The translations under genes were made by a program, and so were the position numbers. Source: Chara braunii (lineage: Eukaryota > Streptophyta > Charophyceae > Charales > Characeae). From it: 22,365 nt of DNA. The DNA lies in NCBI GenBank assembly GCA_003427395.1, contig BFEA01000133.1, positions 1,302,370 to 1,324,734 on the forward strand, given 5' to 3'. Within the stretch, counting starts at the first letter, position 1. Every line of letters begins with the position of its first letter. Under the pieces are notes generated by a model, which searched no databases, was not told the origin of the DNA, and was given only the letters and a program-made list of their open reading frames with translations. Below, in pieces: positions 1-7,860 of this stretch.

Positions 1-48
1 AATAATTTAAAAAAAGGGGGAAACTGTGGCTGTGAGCCTGTGACACAC

Positions 49-556
49 TTTTTTTTTTTTTTTTTTTTTTTTTTCAAACCTAATCTATATTCTTCTCTCA
101 ATCTTCTTCATAGACCCACCAACCAACCAAAACTGGGACTGTCCCCAGCCCACGGGCCCACGGGCCCACGTGGTAGTTTGGCACCACAGCAGCGGTGGTG
201 CAAGAGCAAGGAGGCTTGTATCAGCCCCTCATCACGATGATGCGGGGTGATCAGGCATTGCGTACGGGGGAATGTGTCAAATGCTAGTGCCGAGCATCTT
301 TGGCCAGTCACTGCCACATTTCCCTACCCCCCTCCAACCCCCCTCTTTAGCGGTGTCGAATGGCCAATAGCATTGCCACATAGCAACCAACAATATTGGC
401 CAAGGTCCCGCCAATGCCGACTTGCGGGGCCAACAGGTTATCTCTACCTGGTAGAACACCAAGCATGCCAATGCATGTACATGAGGCCAATGGAGATTGA
501 ACCCACGACCTCCTGACTGCAACTTGTGTGCGTCACCAACTGACCTAGGCCCGAAG
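49..556 (-). mobile_element. tRNA-derived SINE (copy 1), ~510 bases with poly(A) tail
   Basis: Read on the minus strand, the segment opens with a tRNA-like head at about 556-480. It contains an A-box-like TAGGTCAGTTGG and a B-box-like GGTTCAATCTC. It continues through about 400 bases of non-tRNA body and ends in a run of 26 A (T49-T74 on the plus strand). A pol III head, unique body and A tail define a SINE. The head and the following CCTCATGTAC stretch are shared with the copy at 14047-14433, which shows a family. The body past about 430 looks unrelated between the two copies. I could not find convincing target-site duplications. The small ORFs here on both strands are not coding. Confidence 0.72.
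493..547 (-). promoter_or_regulatory. internal pol III promoter (A and B boxes) of SINE copy 1
   Basis: The A box lies at 547-536 and the B box at 503-493 on the minus strand, about 33 bases apart, as in a tRNA gene. Each departs slightly from consensus (A-box fourth base G instead of C; B-box end CTC), so activity is uncertain. Confidence 0.6.
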
Positions 557-1193
557 GCCCAATAGGTGCTGTAAAGTTCAAGTTGTCTCCTACCACTGGG
601 CTATTTGCTGGGAACCCCTATGAATCTTGGTCCGACGACGAATTCTCACACTGAGGAACAATCCAAGATTCGGGGCAATCAGCAGGAAACCAAAGATGTA
701 ATATATATATATATTTTTTTTTTGTATTTTGTATTTTTTTTTGTAATTCAATTGTCATGACGTTGAATATTTGGAGTCGTTGCGCCGGTCTCATGGTGTG
801 AGCCCTTCGAAATGTGCGAGTTTGGCGGGGGTCTAAAACTGTGTCAGTCGTTAATACTCGTTATTCCTGCAGTCGCGCTTGGCAGATTTAGGGTCGCCTT
901 TTTTTTTGGCCCCATTTTGGGAAGTGCTAAAGTTGCCTATTTTCTGATTTTTTTATTATTATTATTATTTTTTTTACCGAATTGGGTGTGACTTCAACGG
1001 ACTTGCTAAAGTTACCTATTTTGAATGTTGGGTGTGACTCCGACATACTGGCTACTTAAAAATAAAAAATAAATTAAAAAATAAATAAAAAAACCGGAAA
1101 ACTTCAGGAAAAGCTGCTAACACGAACTGAACATGGAGAACAGAAAATCACTCCCTGGGGAATTGAAGGACAAGGTGTCCCGCGTGCCAAACG

Positions 1194-1194
<1 letters not shown>
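557..1194. other. non-coding AT-rich interval
   Basis: No coding sequence is supported here. The interval holds an AT run with TATATA at about 700-716, an ATT trinucleotide run at about 953-968 and a short direct repeat described separately. A second A-box-like TAGCCCAGTGG on the minus strand near 590-605 has no B box at the right distance, so I do not call a second tRNA head. Confidence 0.6.
925..1050 (+). repeat. short direct repeats GCTAAAGTTxCCTATTTT and GGGTGTGACT
   Basis: GCTAAAGTTGCCTATTTT near 927-944 recurs as GCTAAAGTTACCTATTTT near 1005-1022. GGGTGTGACT near 985 recurs near 1030. The two pairs are interleaved, suggesting a degenerate local duplication. No function is evident. Confidence 0.55.

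Positions 1195-1279
<85 letters not shown>
1195..1279 (+). repeat. compound microsatellite (AC)n followed by A38
   Basis: About 22 AC units (1195-1239) run into a 38-base A tract (1242-1279). It generates His/Thr- and Lys-rich spurious ORFs on the plus strand and Val/Cys/Phe-rich ones on the minus strand. Confidence 0.97.
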
Positions 1280-1281
<2 letters not shown>

Positions 1282-1405
1282 CGAAAAAACTGCCACCACC
1301 CTATCACTGCTACTCGCCCAAAGTACCATCTTCACCTGAATAGAACGTACAGTCATCTGCTACATGATTAAATTCTTCAACAAGACATAATTCTTGTTTG
1401 TCTGA

Positions 1406-1510
1406 GGGACGCTGGACCCGCTTTCCAGCAGGTGCTGCTCCCCACCAAATAGATTGGAGCCACAAACCAAGTTGCTAGGGGTGACGGGTCATGCCATCAC
1501 TCCTAACAAA
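1406..1510 (+). repeat. dispersed ~100-base repeat, copy R1
   Basis: It begins GGGACGCTGGACCCG, passes CAGCAGGTGCTGCTCCCCA and ends about 1510. Related copies lie at 2562-2665 and 13813-13921, all in plus orientation. There is no coding frame, TIR or poly(A) tail, so the family type is unknown. Confidence 0.65.
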
Positions 1511-1520
1511 TTTGGTGGGT

Positions 1521-1524
<4 letters not shown>

Positions 1525-1552
<28 letters not shown>
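1525..1552 (+). repeat. poly(A) tract, 28 bases
   Basis: Uninterrupted A run shortly after the end of repeat R1. It may be the tail of a plus-strand retroposon that includes R1, but the other R copies lack it. Confidence 0.95.
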
Positions 1553-1553
<1 letters not shown>

Positions 1554-2399
1554 GTACGGTCATCCTCACTGTTTGTAGACTGAAACTTGCCCCAAATATA
1601 AGATGTTCTATTGGGGCGAAGACAGCAGGGCAAAAAATAATAAAAATATGAACACCAACTGGCGCGGGCCTCCTTTTGACTGGTGCCGCCAGCCATTTGC
1701 TCTTGCAGCCGAGCCCCCCCTACACAGTTTCGGCATGCAAGCACAGCCGCCTCGGAGACAAATGGCTGTGAAACTTAAGGGTGATTTAAAGACATCGTCC
1801 AGATTCGTCATGATAATTTTCGATCCCGTGTGACGGGAGTAACTCTATTCAGCTTCGACTACCTCTCCCCTCGCACAGTGGCATACGCAATCGACAATGA
1901 TTGGTTGATGGGTTATAAATAACTTACATAAAAAACCAGGGGAGTCGCGGATGCCTGTTAGTTGGGAGGATCAGGATCCATACATCATACATGAATTACG
2001 TACACCATTGAATGAAATAGAAGCATCTGAGAATAGCAAAAAAAAAAAAAAAAAAAAAAAGGGTGTCTGAGAATAGCAAGGAGCATCTGGGATCAGGGTT
2101 TTATGGATTGAGTGACGTTAGCCTCGGGGAGTGCTCTCTGGTGAGGAGGGGGCCTGGAGAGTTTTCTCTCCAAGAGAGGGTGGTTGATGATTGTAATTCT
2201 GCCATGTGGCAGGGAGATCGTGGAACCGTTTAGGGTGCACGACTGCGGAAGGGCACTGGGCTGTGTTTTTTTCGAGCCGTTAAAATCGATGGGCAGTTAA
2301 TCCCCTCTGTGGAGGGCAATCAATGCTGCCCAGTGCCCATTCAATATATATCCAACCTACAACTGAAACTGCTGTAACCGTGGCTTCCTGCAGTGAATG
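1553..2399. other. non-coding interval
   Basis: ORFs here are short, overlap on both strands and show no family resemblance. Apart from the A tract with flanking direct repeats at 2026-2079, I see nothing functional. Confidence 0.6.
2026..2079 (+). repeat. poly(A) tract flanked by 14-base direct repeats
   Basis: TCTGAGAATAGCAA occurs at 2026-2039 and again, identical, at 2066-2079. Between them lie about 20 further A and GGGTG. Identical short direct repeats around an A run resemble the target-site duplication of a retroposed insertion reduced to its tail. Slippage duplication is the alternative. Confidence 0.75.
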
Positions 2400-2561
2400 T
2401 TAAACCACCAGAACTTCCTAGAGTCGTGCCCATTAACGCTCCACGATTTTAGGAAATGTACGGGCTACTGGAGGAGCGCCCAAATTCATCCGACTAGAAA
2501 CGTTTCTACTTTAATTTTTTTTTTCTGCGGCCGATAACTGGGCCAAGTACTGGTGGTTTAA
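2400..2561. mobile_element. short TTAA-flanked TIR element (copy C, 162 bases)
   Basis: The left end TTAAACCACCAGAACTT and the right end AAGTACTGGTGGTTTAA are inverted repeats differing at one position over 17 bases. The ends match those of the elements at 14663-15563, 18650-19906 and 21469-21621. Next to the left end, CATTAACG and a nearby ATTTT also resemble the subterminal region of the longer copies. Bases outside TTAA do not match each other, so TTAA is the likely target duplication, as for piggyBac-type transposons (family inferred only). No coding capacity. Confidence 0.75.
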
Positions 2562-2665
2562 GAGACGCTGGACCTGATTTCGCGCAGCTCCCCACCAATG
2601 GAACGGAGCCATCATGATGCGGAATGAGAGGGGTGTCTGCTCTTATCAGAGCCCCACCATCCCTG
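2562..2665 (+). repeat. dispersed ~100-base repeat, copy R2
   Basis: It starts directly after the TTAA end of element C with GAGACGCTGGACCTG. It shares GCTCCCCACCAA with R1 and R3, and GGTGTCTGCTCTTA with R3. Confidence 0.6.
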
Positions 2666-3591
2666 CAGCCGATGTGTTGAAGGGAAAAAAGAAAAAGAAC
2701 AATTAAAAAAAAAAAAAAAAACACTCACTTTGGTGAGCTGGTCAAAAAAAGAAAAGAAAAAGAAAAAAAGGGCAAAAACCAGAACCAGGACTGGAAGGTG
2801 CATATGAGGATGAAGCGACCATCTTCTCCCGAACATAACGCACCCTCATCTTGTTGCATCGGACCAGAAACATGGCTTGTATACATTCGCTATCAGGGTG
2901 GCACTGTGTTGTGTTCGCGGAAAGACGGTAGTGACGGGACAGCAGCCAGACCGATGCTAGAAGGGTGGAGAGGCGCCTACGAGTCCTCCCCCCAGATGTC
3001 CGTCGTCAAAGTGGCAGCTTGTCTCCAAGGCAAGCAAGAAAATGACCGGCTTGTGGTGGTACTGTCAAAGGCACCATGCCCTTAGAGAAAACCTGCAGGT
3101 GGTGGTGACCATTGAGGACCTAAAAGTTCGGTATTGGATAAAAAAAAAATAAAAAAATGGAAAGGGTTTGGCTAAGATCAAGTGTCGTATATGTCCTGAT
3201 CTGTTTGACGCACCAGGACATGTGTATCTAGGGGCTGGGGGCCTGACATTGCAAATTCTGGAGGCGCGAAACGAAAACGCGACTGCCGATCGAATTTGTC
3301 AACGGTGGGCCCAGCGTTTAACATTTCGGCCACGTTTTCTTGTGGCAACAAGTTTCGGACTGCAAGGCCGGGGCCGTATACTTGTGGTTTTATATCTGAT
3401 CCATGGTCCATCAGACCACCCAAAAACAAAAGGCTGGTCTACGTAAAAGAAGGGAAAAAAACAAGGGCCCTGCAATCCAATCAGCTCTCCGAAGAGGAGT
3501 TATGGCAGCTACTGGTACCGAAGGGTTTGACTAACGGAACCAGACCTGGATATCAGATGACATCCTGTATTATATGTTTGTTTGTTTTTTG

Positions 3592-3626
<35 letters not shown>

Positions 3627-4021
3627 CTTTTTTTTTCCCCTTTTTTTTTTTTTTTATTTTTTTTTTTTTTTTTTTTTTTTTAACACAAGCTCCAATCTAT
3701 TCGTGGGGAAAAGCCCCCCTAGTACAGTCTATGTTCACAGAAAAGGACAACAGTCACGGTGGTAGTCAGGGAGTAGAGTAGGGCTCTCCAGGACCTGCTG
3801 CCAGTGGAGGCATGGCTAACGCAAAGACTCAGCATTTTGCCAGGACCTGCGCCTCCCCTTTCACCTCCCCTTTATGGGGAGAGGTAGCAATGCTTGCAGG
3901 GGTCCGCTGGATTGCCTTAGGGGTTCTTTTTTGTTTTAAGTAAGGAGTATTCGCTACACACACCTTCTGCATTCTCACTCGCTGACGTCTCGCCCGCTGC
4001 TGTCGCATCCCGGACTTGGCT
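2666..4021. other. non-coding interval with A/T tracts
   Basis: Contains A-rich runs (about 2703-2770), AT-rich runs near 3140 and a T-rich block described separately. The longest ORF (3296-3781, plus) has about 95 residues of mixed composition before its Phe run. I recognise no domain and its reverse strand is also open, so I leave it uncalled. Confidence 0.55.
3590..3681 (+). repeat. T-rich low-complexity block (~90 bases)
   Basis: Nearly pure T, broken by single C or A and one CCCC. On the minus strand it is a long interrupted poly(A), possibly an old retroposon tail, but no body could be assigned. Confidence 0.95.
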
Positions 4022-4024
4022 GTG

Positions 4025-4447
4025 TTACCCTTGATGCGATTGTTCTGGTTGCCGATTCCCAGTGTCCACCAGACTGGGCAGGTGTATAGCTTGGTTGCCC
4101 TGCTGCATCCCGTCTATGGCATCGCACAGAGTCTTGTCGAGGGTGAATTTGAATCCCTGGCCCCGGCGTTGTTTCGCTCTCAGAGTGAAAAATGATTGCG
4201 CACCGGACTCATCCTCTCTATCCAGCACCTTCTTGTAAAAACCCGTCAAGTTCTCCCATTTCGTCATGCACAATTCCCCATCCCTGTTCCAAACCCCTTG
4301 CTGCGCCATCCTCTTTGCAATGTCCATCCATTTCCATTCCTTCCTCGTCATCCGTGCGAGGTTGTGGCTGACATTTGCGAGGTAGTCGTCCTGATCCCGC
4401 TTGCAGCGCACTAGAAGGAGGGAGTCGTTCAAATCCCAATTCGCACG
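4025..4447 (-). pseudogene. trihelix / Myb-SANT-like DNA-binding domain remnant
   Basis: The open frame runs from about 4447 to a TAA at 4025 and encodes about 140 residues. Near the N-terminus are NWDLNDS and LLLVRCKRDQDDYLA, then KEWKWMDIAKRM and MTKWENLTGFYKKV. The regularly spaced tryptophans, basic helices and FKFTLDK segment match the three-helix Myb/SANT-like fold of GT/trihelix factors, which bind DNA in the nucleus. There is no ATG: an in-frame TAA lies about seven codons before the first Trp, and no AG acceptor falls between it and the domain. The start is therefore missing or broken. Past the terminal TAA the frame continues open for some 35 codons of plausible sequence, so that stop may be premature. 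The LTR element begins 89 bases upstream in the sense direction. I call it a fragment or decayed gene; an exon of a larger gene is possible. Confidence 0.6.
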
Positions 4448-4531
4448 GTCCCGTTAGTTTCCTAAGAACAGTAGAAAAATCACCTTTATTTTAAGGGGTA
4501 GAACCAGTCCACACGTCTGAAACAAGAGAGG

Positions 4532-4535
4532 ATAG
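4532..4535 (+). repeat. target-site duplication ATAG (left)
   Basis: ATAG abuts the left LTR terminus and matches 13566-13569. Four bases is slightly short for the family, which usually makes five; GATAG versus ATAGT does not extend the match. Confidence 0.6.
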
Positions 4536-4814
4536 TGTTATGAACATGATTGTCCGTTGAAATTTTATCAACGCTCACTCACAAAAAACCCCGTGCACGC
4601 CCATACATGCACAACAGGAAGGGGAGAGGTAGTGAAGTGTCACACCGCCCAACAAAAGGAACGCAGCGGAAGACTCAGAGGAGCGAAGTGACAGAACACA
4701 CAAAACTGTGAATTCTCTCCACACAAGTCCCAAAAATCATTCATAGAAGACAACCGAGTGATCACAGCCAGAAATCAATGAAGAGATGACAACTCAAACA
4801 CAGTAAGACAACTG

Positions 4815-4820
4815 TTTATT
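4815..4820 (-). promoter_or_regulatory. AATAAA polyadenylation signal candidate, 3' LTR
   Basis: AATAAA on the transcribed strand, conserved at 12622-12627 in the other LTR and downstream of the conserved hairpin. This placement fits transcript end formation in the 3' LTR. Confidence 0.5.
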
Positions 4821-4864
4821 AAACTCAGAGCATCGTTTTCACTGAACAACCTTAGAACCCTGTT

Positions 4865-4888
4865 GCGCTACCCTCAGAGGGGTAGCGC
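4865..4888. repeat. perfect 9-bp hairpin in 3' LTR
   Basis: GCGCTACCC and GGGTAGCGC are separated by six bases. The same hairpin lies at 12672-12695 in the other LTR. In the transcript it sits about 45 bases before the AATAAA, so it may mark the R region; that role is inference. Confidence 0.85.
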
Positions 4889-5743
4889 CTCAACCCCACA
4901 CACACCAAGTAGCTAAAAATAGCACCAAAACCCTAGGTAACACCCAGCGCCACCCTGACACAGTGGCCTGCGCCAAGATGAAACAGGCTCCCAAAGCCAA
5001 TCGCCACCCAGATGATGAAGAAGAAGCTCGGCGTCAACAGTCCCTGATGAAGATGAAGTCCAGACGATGATATCCTCTGAGAAGATGCAGCTATGGTTGC
5101 ATCGCCACTGGGACCCTACTCATGAGGAGGGTCAGCAGTGCACCACGTGCTCCAACACATCAGACCTCTGATAGCCCAGATCGCTTTGACTCCCAGGGAG
5201 TCATAGCGGACAGCGTTGACCCAGTCTGGTCAGCGCTCCGAAGGTCTGGCTATGTCCGCTGTCTCCCACACCGGAATCAGCAACCACGACCTGATACCGT
5301 GTGCGCAGCAGCTTCCACCACGAAGTGTTAACTGCCAGAAAGCCCAGGACCGATGTCCCCATCCTATCTGTATACCTTAGACTAGCCTAGACATGACCTA
5401 GACCGGACTGACTGACCGACCGGTACCGTTTCTATTTCGAAATCTAGGGCCTCTCCCTACCCGGCTATAGGCGATAGGACCGTCTAGCAGCGTAGGCCCA
5501 TTGGGCTTGTCTGTCCTAGGGGTAGCCCGGGTCTGCTGTTCGCAATTAGGGTAACTGTAGGAAATTCGAGTTAGCACTGGGCCCATATCTCCTATATTTA
5601 CAAATATGTCCCTCACAAATTTTCCTTACAGGTAGGTCTCTCGGTTAGCCCTCAGCCGAACAAAATTACGAATATGTCCCTACCTATGGTACAGCCTCGT
5701 GTGAGAGAGGCTACAGGCAACCTGGAACCAGCAAGTCATTGCA

Positions 5744-5760
5744 GACCTACCCTCCCCCGG
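5744..5760 (-). promoter_or_regulatory. polypurine tract candidate
   Basis: Directly next to the 3' LTR the minus strand reads GGGGGAGGGTAGG. A purine run in this position primes plus-strand DNA synthesis in LTR elements. A T interrupts it near the LTR. Confidence 0.7.
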
Positions 5761-5776
5761 AGTGAGGACCTCCGAG

Positions 5777-6183
5777 CTAGGGGCGTAGGCATGCAGAGCG
5801 TCGAAGGGGTTCTCCCCTTTGCGCAGCCTCATATTTTAGGATAACAGACGTTGTTGTTTTCAGAAGCTCCTTGCGAGTAAACCAGCGATCCTCAGTATGG
5901 GGCTGGTAAAGAAACTTCACAAGGTACTCCTTATCCGGGCCTGTACCATACTCATCCTCAACTTTTTTCACCTCATATCCCTTCATCGGGAGACCAAATT
6001 GAGGAGGCCTGTTTGGAAATGCATCAGATGGGACAAACGGCAACAGCTTGAATGCATGAAAGATAGGGTAGGTTTGTAGATGCAGTGGGACATTCACGTG
6101 ATAAGATGGCCCAAAAGGGTCAGCTCCCACTGTCCCCAAAACCTGCCATGGACCCATATAACACGGCAACAGCTTGGGCGAAA
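5777..6183 (-). pseudogene. pol: pol: integrase C-terminus with chromodomain-like tail
   Basis: After a frameshift near 6176-6183 the frame reads MGPWQVLGTVGADPFGPSY, a GPY/F-type integrase C-terminal module. It continues HLQTYPIFHAFKLLPFVP, and about 45 residues later GYEVKKVEDEY, EYLVKFLYQ and DRWFTRKELLKTT. This resembles a chromodomain, which in chromoviruses steers integration toward modified chromatin. The aromatic cage is not clearly conserved (Phe in place of Trp after LVK), so histone-mark binding is doubtful. It stops 33 bases before the 3' LTR, next to the polypurine tract. Confidence 0.72.
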
Positions 6184-6194
6184 TGTCCTCCTAC

Positions 6195-6878
6195 CTAGAC
6201 CCAGTCACCAGCGCGGATGGGGGATGGTTGACGATGCTTGTTAGCCTGCTGGATCATAGCCTTTTGGGCTTTGAGCAGGTTAACTCTGGCTCGTTCGATA
6301 TCCCTCTCGTACTGTCTGGTGAATGCTGCAGTCCCAGGAGTCAGTCTGGGGGTAGCCATATCGATGATGTCATCGAGAGGCTGTCGTGGCTCACGTCCCC
6401 AGTGTAACCGATAAGGGGTGAACGTTGTGGAGGAGTGTACAGATGTGTTATACACTAGTTGTGCCTGTCCTAGATGGAGATCCCAATCCTGCTGATCAGG
6501 GCTGATCACAAGATGCAGCAACTGGAAAAGAATTTGGTTCATCACTTTAGTCTGCCCATTGGCTTCAGGATGACGACCAGATGTCATATCCAGTCTGGAA
6601 TGGAGGTAGTCATTGCAATAGGACTGTCACTCATTGCTGCAGAAACGCAGATCTCTATCCTTGACAATTGAAGTGGGTGGTCCATGATGAGTAATCCACC
6701 TATCCGCAAAGGCCGCCTGCACGGCCGGGACTCTGGCTTCCTCTGGTAAAGGAATAAACTCTACGTACTTAGAGAGTCTGTCCACACACACCATGACCTG
6801 ACGCATCCCGCGCAGTGAAATCAATAGACACTGACTGTGTCGGTGCCTCAAGGATGGGAAGTGGCTGCAGTAGGCCAA
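6195..6878 (-). pseudogene. pol: pol: integrase catalytic core, catalytic Glu lost
   Basis: DNA strand-transfer domain. In a frame different from the preceding segment it reads VCVDRLSKYVEFIPLPEE, DRWITHHGPPTS and IVKDRDLRF, where the second catalytic Asp is codon 6657-6659. A TGA at 6627-6629 interrupts. Then come HPEANGQTKVMNQ, QAQLVYNTSVHSSTTFTPY and LHWGREP. In Ty3/gypsy integrases the residue after GQT is the third acid of the DDE triad. Here it is Lys (AAA, 6546-6548), a single-base change from Glu. The C-terminal helix region IERARVNLLKAQKAM is well kept. The frame ends in TAG at 6195-6197 after AGDWV. Confidence 0.88.
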
Positions 6879-7347
6879 GGGGAGGCCGACGAACGACCTG
6901 ATTCATTTGACACAACTCACTGGTCTCAACATAGTGCAACAGGTCTTTCCTCAGTTTTGGCCAGAAGAACCGCTGCGACAGGGCTGCCATCGATTTTAAG
7001 GCCCCAAAGTGGCCGCGAGCATCATGGCACTCAGACATGATGAGTGTTCTCAGCTGGCAGTCCTGAGGGATGCACAGACGCTCCTCTCCTCTTCTGCAAG
7101 TGTACAGCAGGCCTGAAACCAGAATGTATCCTGGTTCAGAGGCAGGATCAGTCTACAGATTCCTAACAATCGGGCAAAAAATCGGGTCTTGTGGCAATAA
7201 CTGGGTAATGGTCTGACAGGTGCTCTCCCCTAAAGTATGAGTAGAAGAGATCAGGCAAAGAGCGTCAGGCCTACGAGAAAGGGCGTCTGCTACACGATTG
7301 TAGCAGCCCTTCTTGTGTTTCAGTTGATAGTCGAAGAGATCAATGAA
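6769..7347 (-). pseudogene. pol: pol: tether and integrase zinc-finger domain
   Basis: Continuing in the RNase H frame: FIDLFDYQLKHKKGCYNRVA then DALSRRPDA, the hallmark end of the Ty3/gypsy tether. A TAG at 7153-7155 interrupts it. The integrase N-terminal domain follows with CHDARGHFGALKSMAAL and YVETSELCQMNQ. The two His are present. In the CxxC pair the first Cys is Ser (AGT), leaving HHSC, so zinc binding should be impaired. VSIDF supplies the first catalytic Asp (codon 6820-6822). The frame then fails: a short out-of-frame deletion lies between it and the next core strand, near 6800-6820. Confidence 0.85.
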
Positions 7348-7683
7348 CTAAATGTAGCGCGCAAGCTTGTCATTCAGTTCCTCTTGAGTCTTCATCCACT
7401 GCAAGGTGGAGTGATCTGAGTAGATTTTGAAGTGTCTGCCCATGAGGAAATGCTTCCAATGCTTTAGCGCTGACACTAGAGCATACAGCTCTTTCTCGTA
7501 CGTGGAATCCTGCAGCTTCTTTACTTTGATCTTCTTACTCATATACTCAATAGGCTGCAGATCATGCCCACTGTCCTGCTGAAGTACCGCCCCAACCCCA
7601 TACTGACTAGCATCAGTAGTTAGTACGAAGGGTAAGGTAGGGTCAGGTAACTTCAGAACAGGTGCACGCATCAAAGCCTCCTT
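7348..7683 (-). pseudogene. pol: pol: RNase H
   Basis: Removes the RNA strand of the RNA-DNA hybrid. The frame starts after the duplicated block and reads RAPVLKLPDPTLPFVLTTDA, then YGVGAVLQQ, TYEKELYALVSALKHWKHFL and FKIYSDHSTLQW. DAS, the Glu of YEKEL and the SDHSTL Asp are the expected catalytic positions. A TAG at 7348-7350 follows KLARYI. Beyond it the same frame continues into the tether, so this is a nonsense mutation and not a natural end. Confidence 0.88.
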
Positions 7684-7860
7684 GAGGGGTGCAGCAATAG
7701 CATAAAAGTTCTTAACGAACTTTTTGTAGTCAGGGGTGCAGCAATAGCATAAAAGTTTTTAACAAACTTTCTGATGTCCAAAGAAAGTGGGTGTCTTTCT
7801 TTGTTAGGTCAGTCAGGGGTGCAACAATAGCATAAAAGTTCTTAACGAACTTTCTGTAGT
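7684..7860 (-). repeat. 47-base block present three times in RT-RNase H linker
   Basis: Copies lie at 7684-7730, 7731-7777 (head to tail) and 7814-7860, all in one orientation. Each contains AATAGCATAAAAGTT. The 7814-7860 copy is the native one, encoding RKFVKNFYAIVAPLTD. The other two repeat a near-identical peptide (KKFVKNFYAIAAPL and kin) in shifted frames and occupy the place of the normal linker before the RNase H region. Because 47 is not a multiple of three, the extra copies break the frame. Confidence 0.9.

Larger units (their letters stand above)
4536..5743 (-). repeat. 3' LTR (1208 bases)
   Basis: In element sense it starts TGCAATGACTTGC at 5743 and ends CATAACA at 4536, giving TG...CA termini. 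It aligns along its length with 12343-13565. Compared with that copy it lacks one unit of a 25-base duplication and has other small indels. Confidence 0.96.

Noticed and set aside
1104-1356. ORFs rich in Cys/Val/Phe or His/Thr/Lys on both strands
   Set aside because: They are translations of the AC repeat and the A38 tract.
3296-3781. 161-residue plus-strand ORF
   Set aside because: The C-terminal half is translated T tract, the N-terminal half matches nothing I recognise, and the reverse strand is also open.
4536-4545. Five-base target duplication ATAGT around the LTR element
   Set aside because: The left side would need an extra T before the LTR start; only ATAG is supported by both sides.
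7684-7860. CRISPR-like array
   Set aside because: Repeats are directly adjacent or unevenly spaced and encode a piece of the RT linker in a eukaryotic retroelement.
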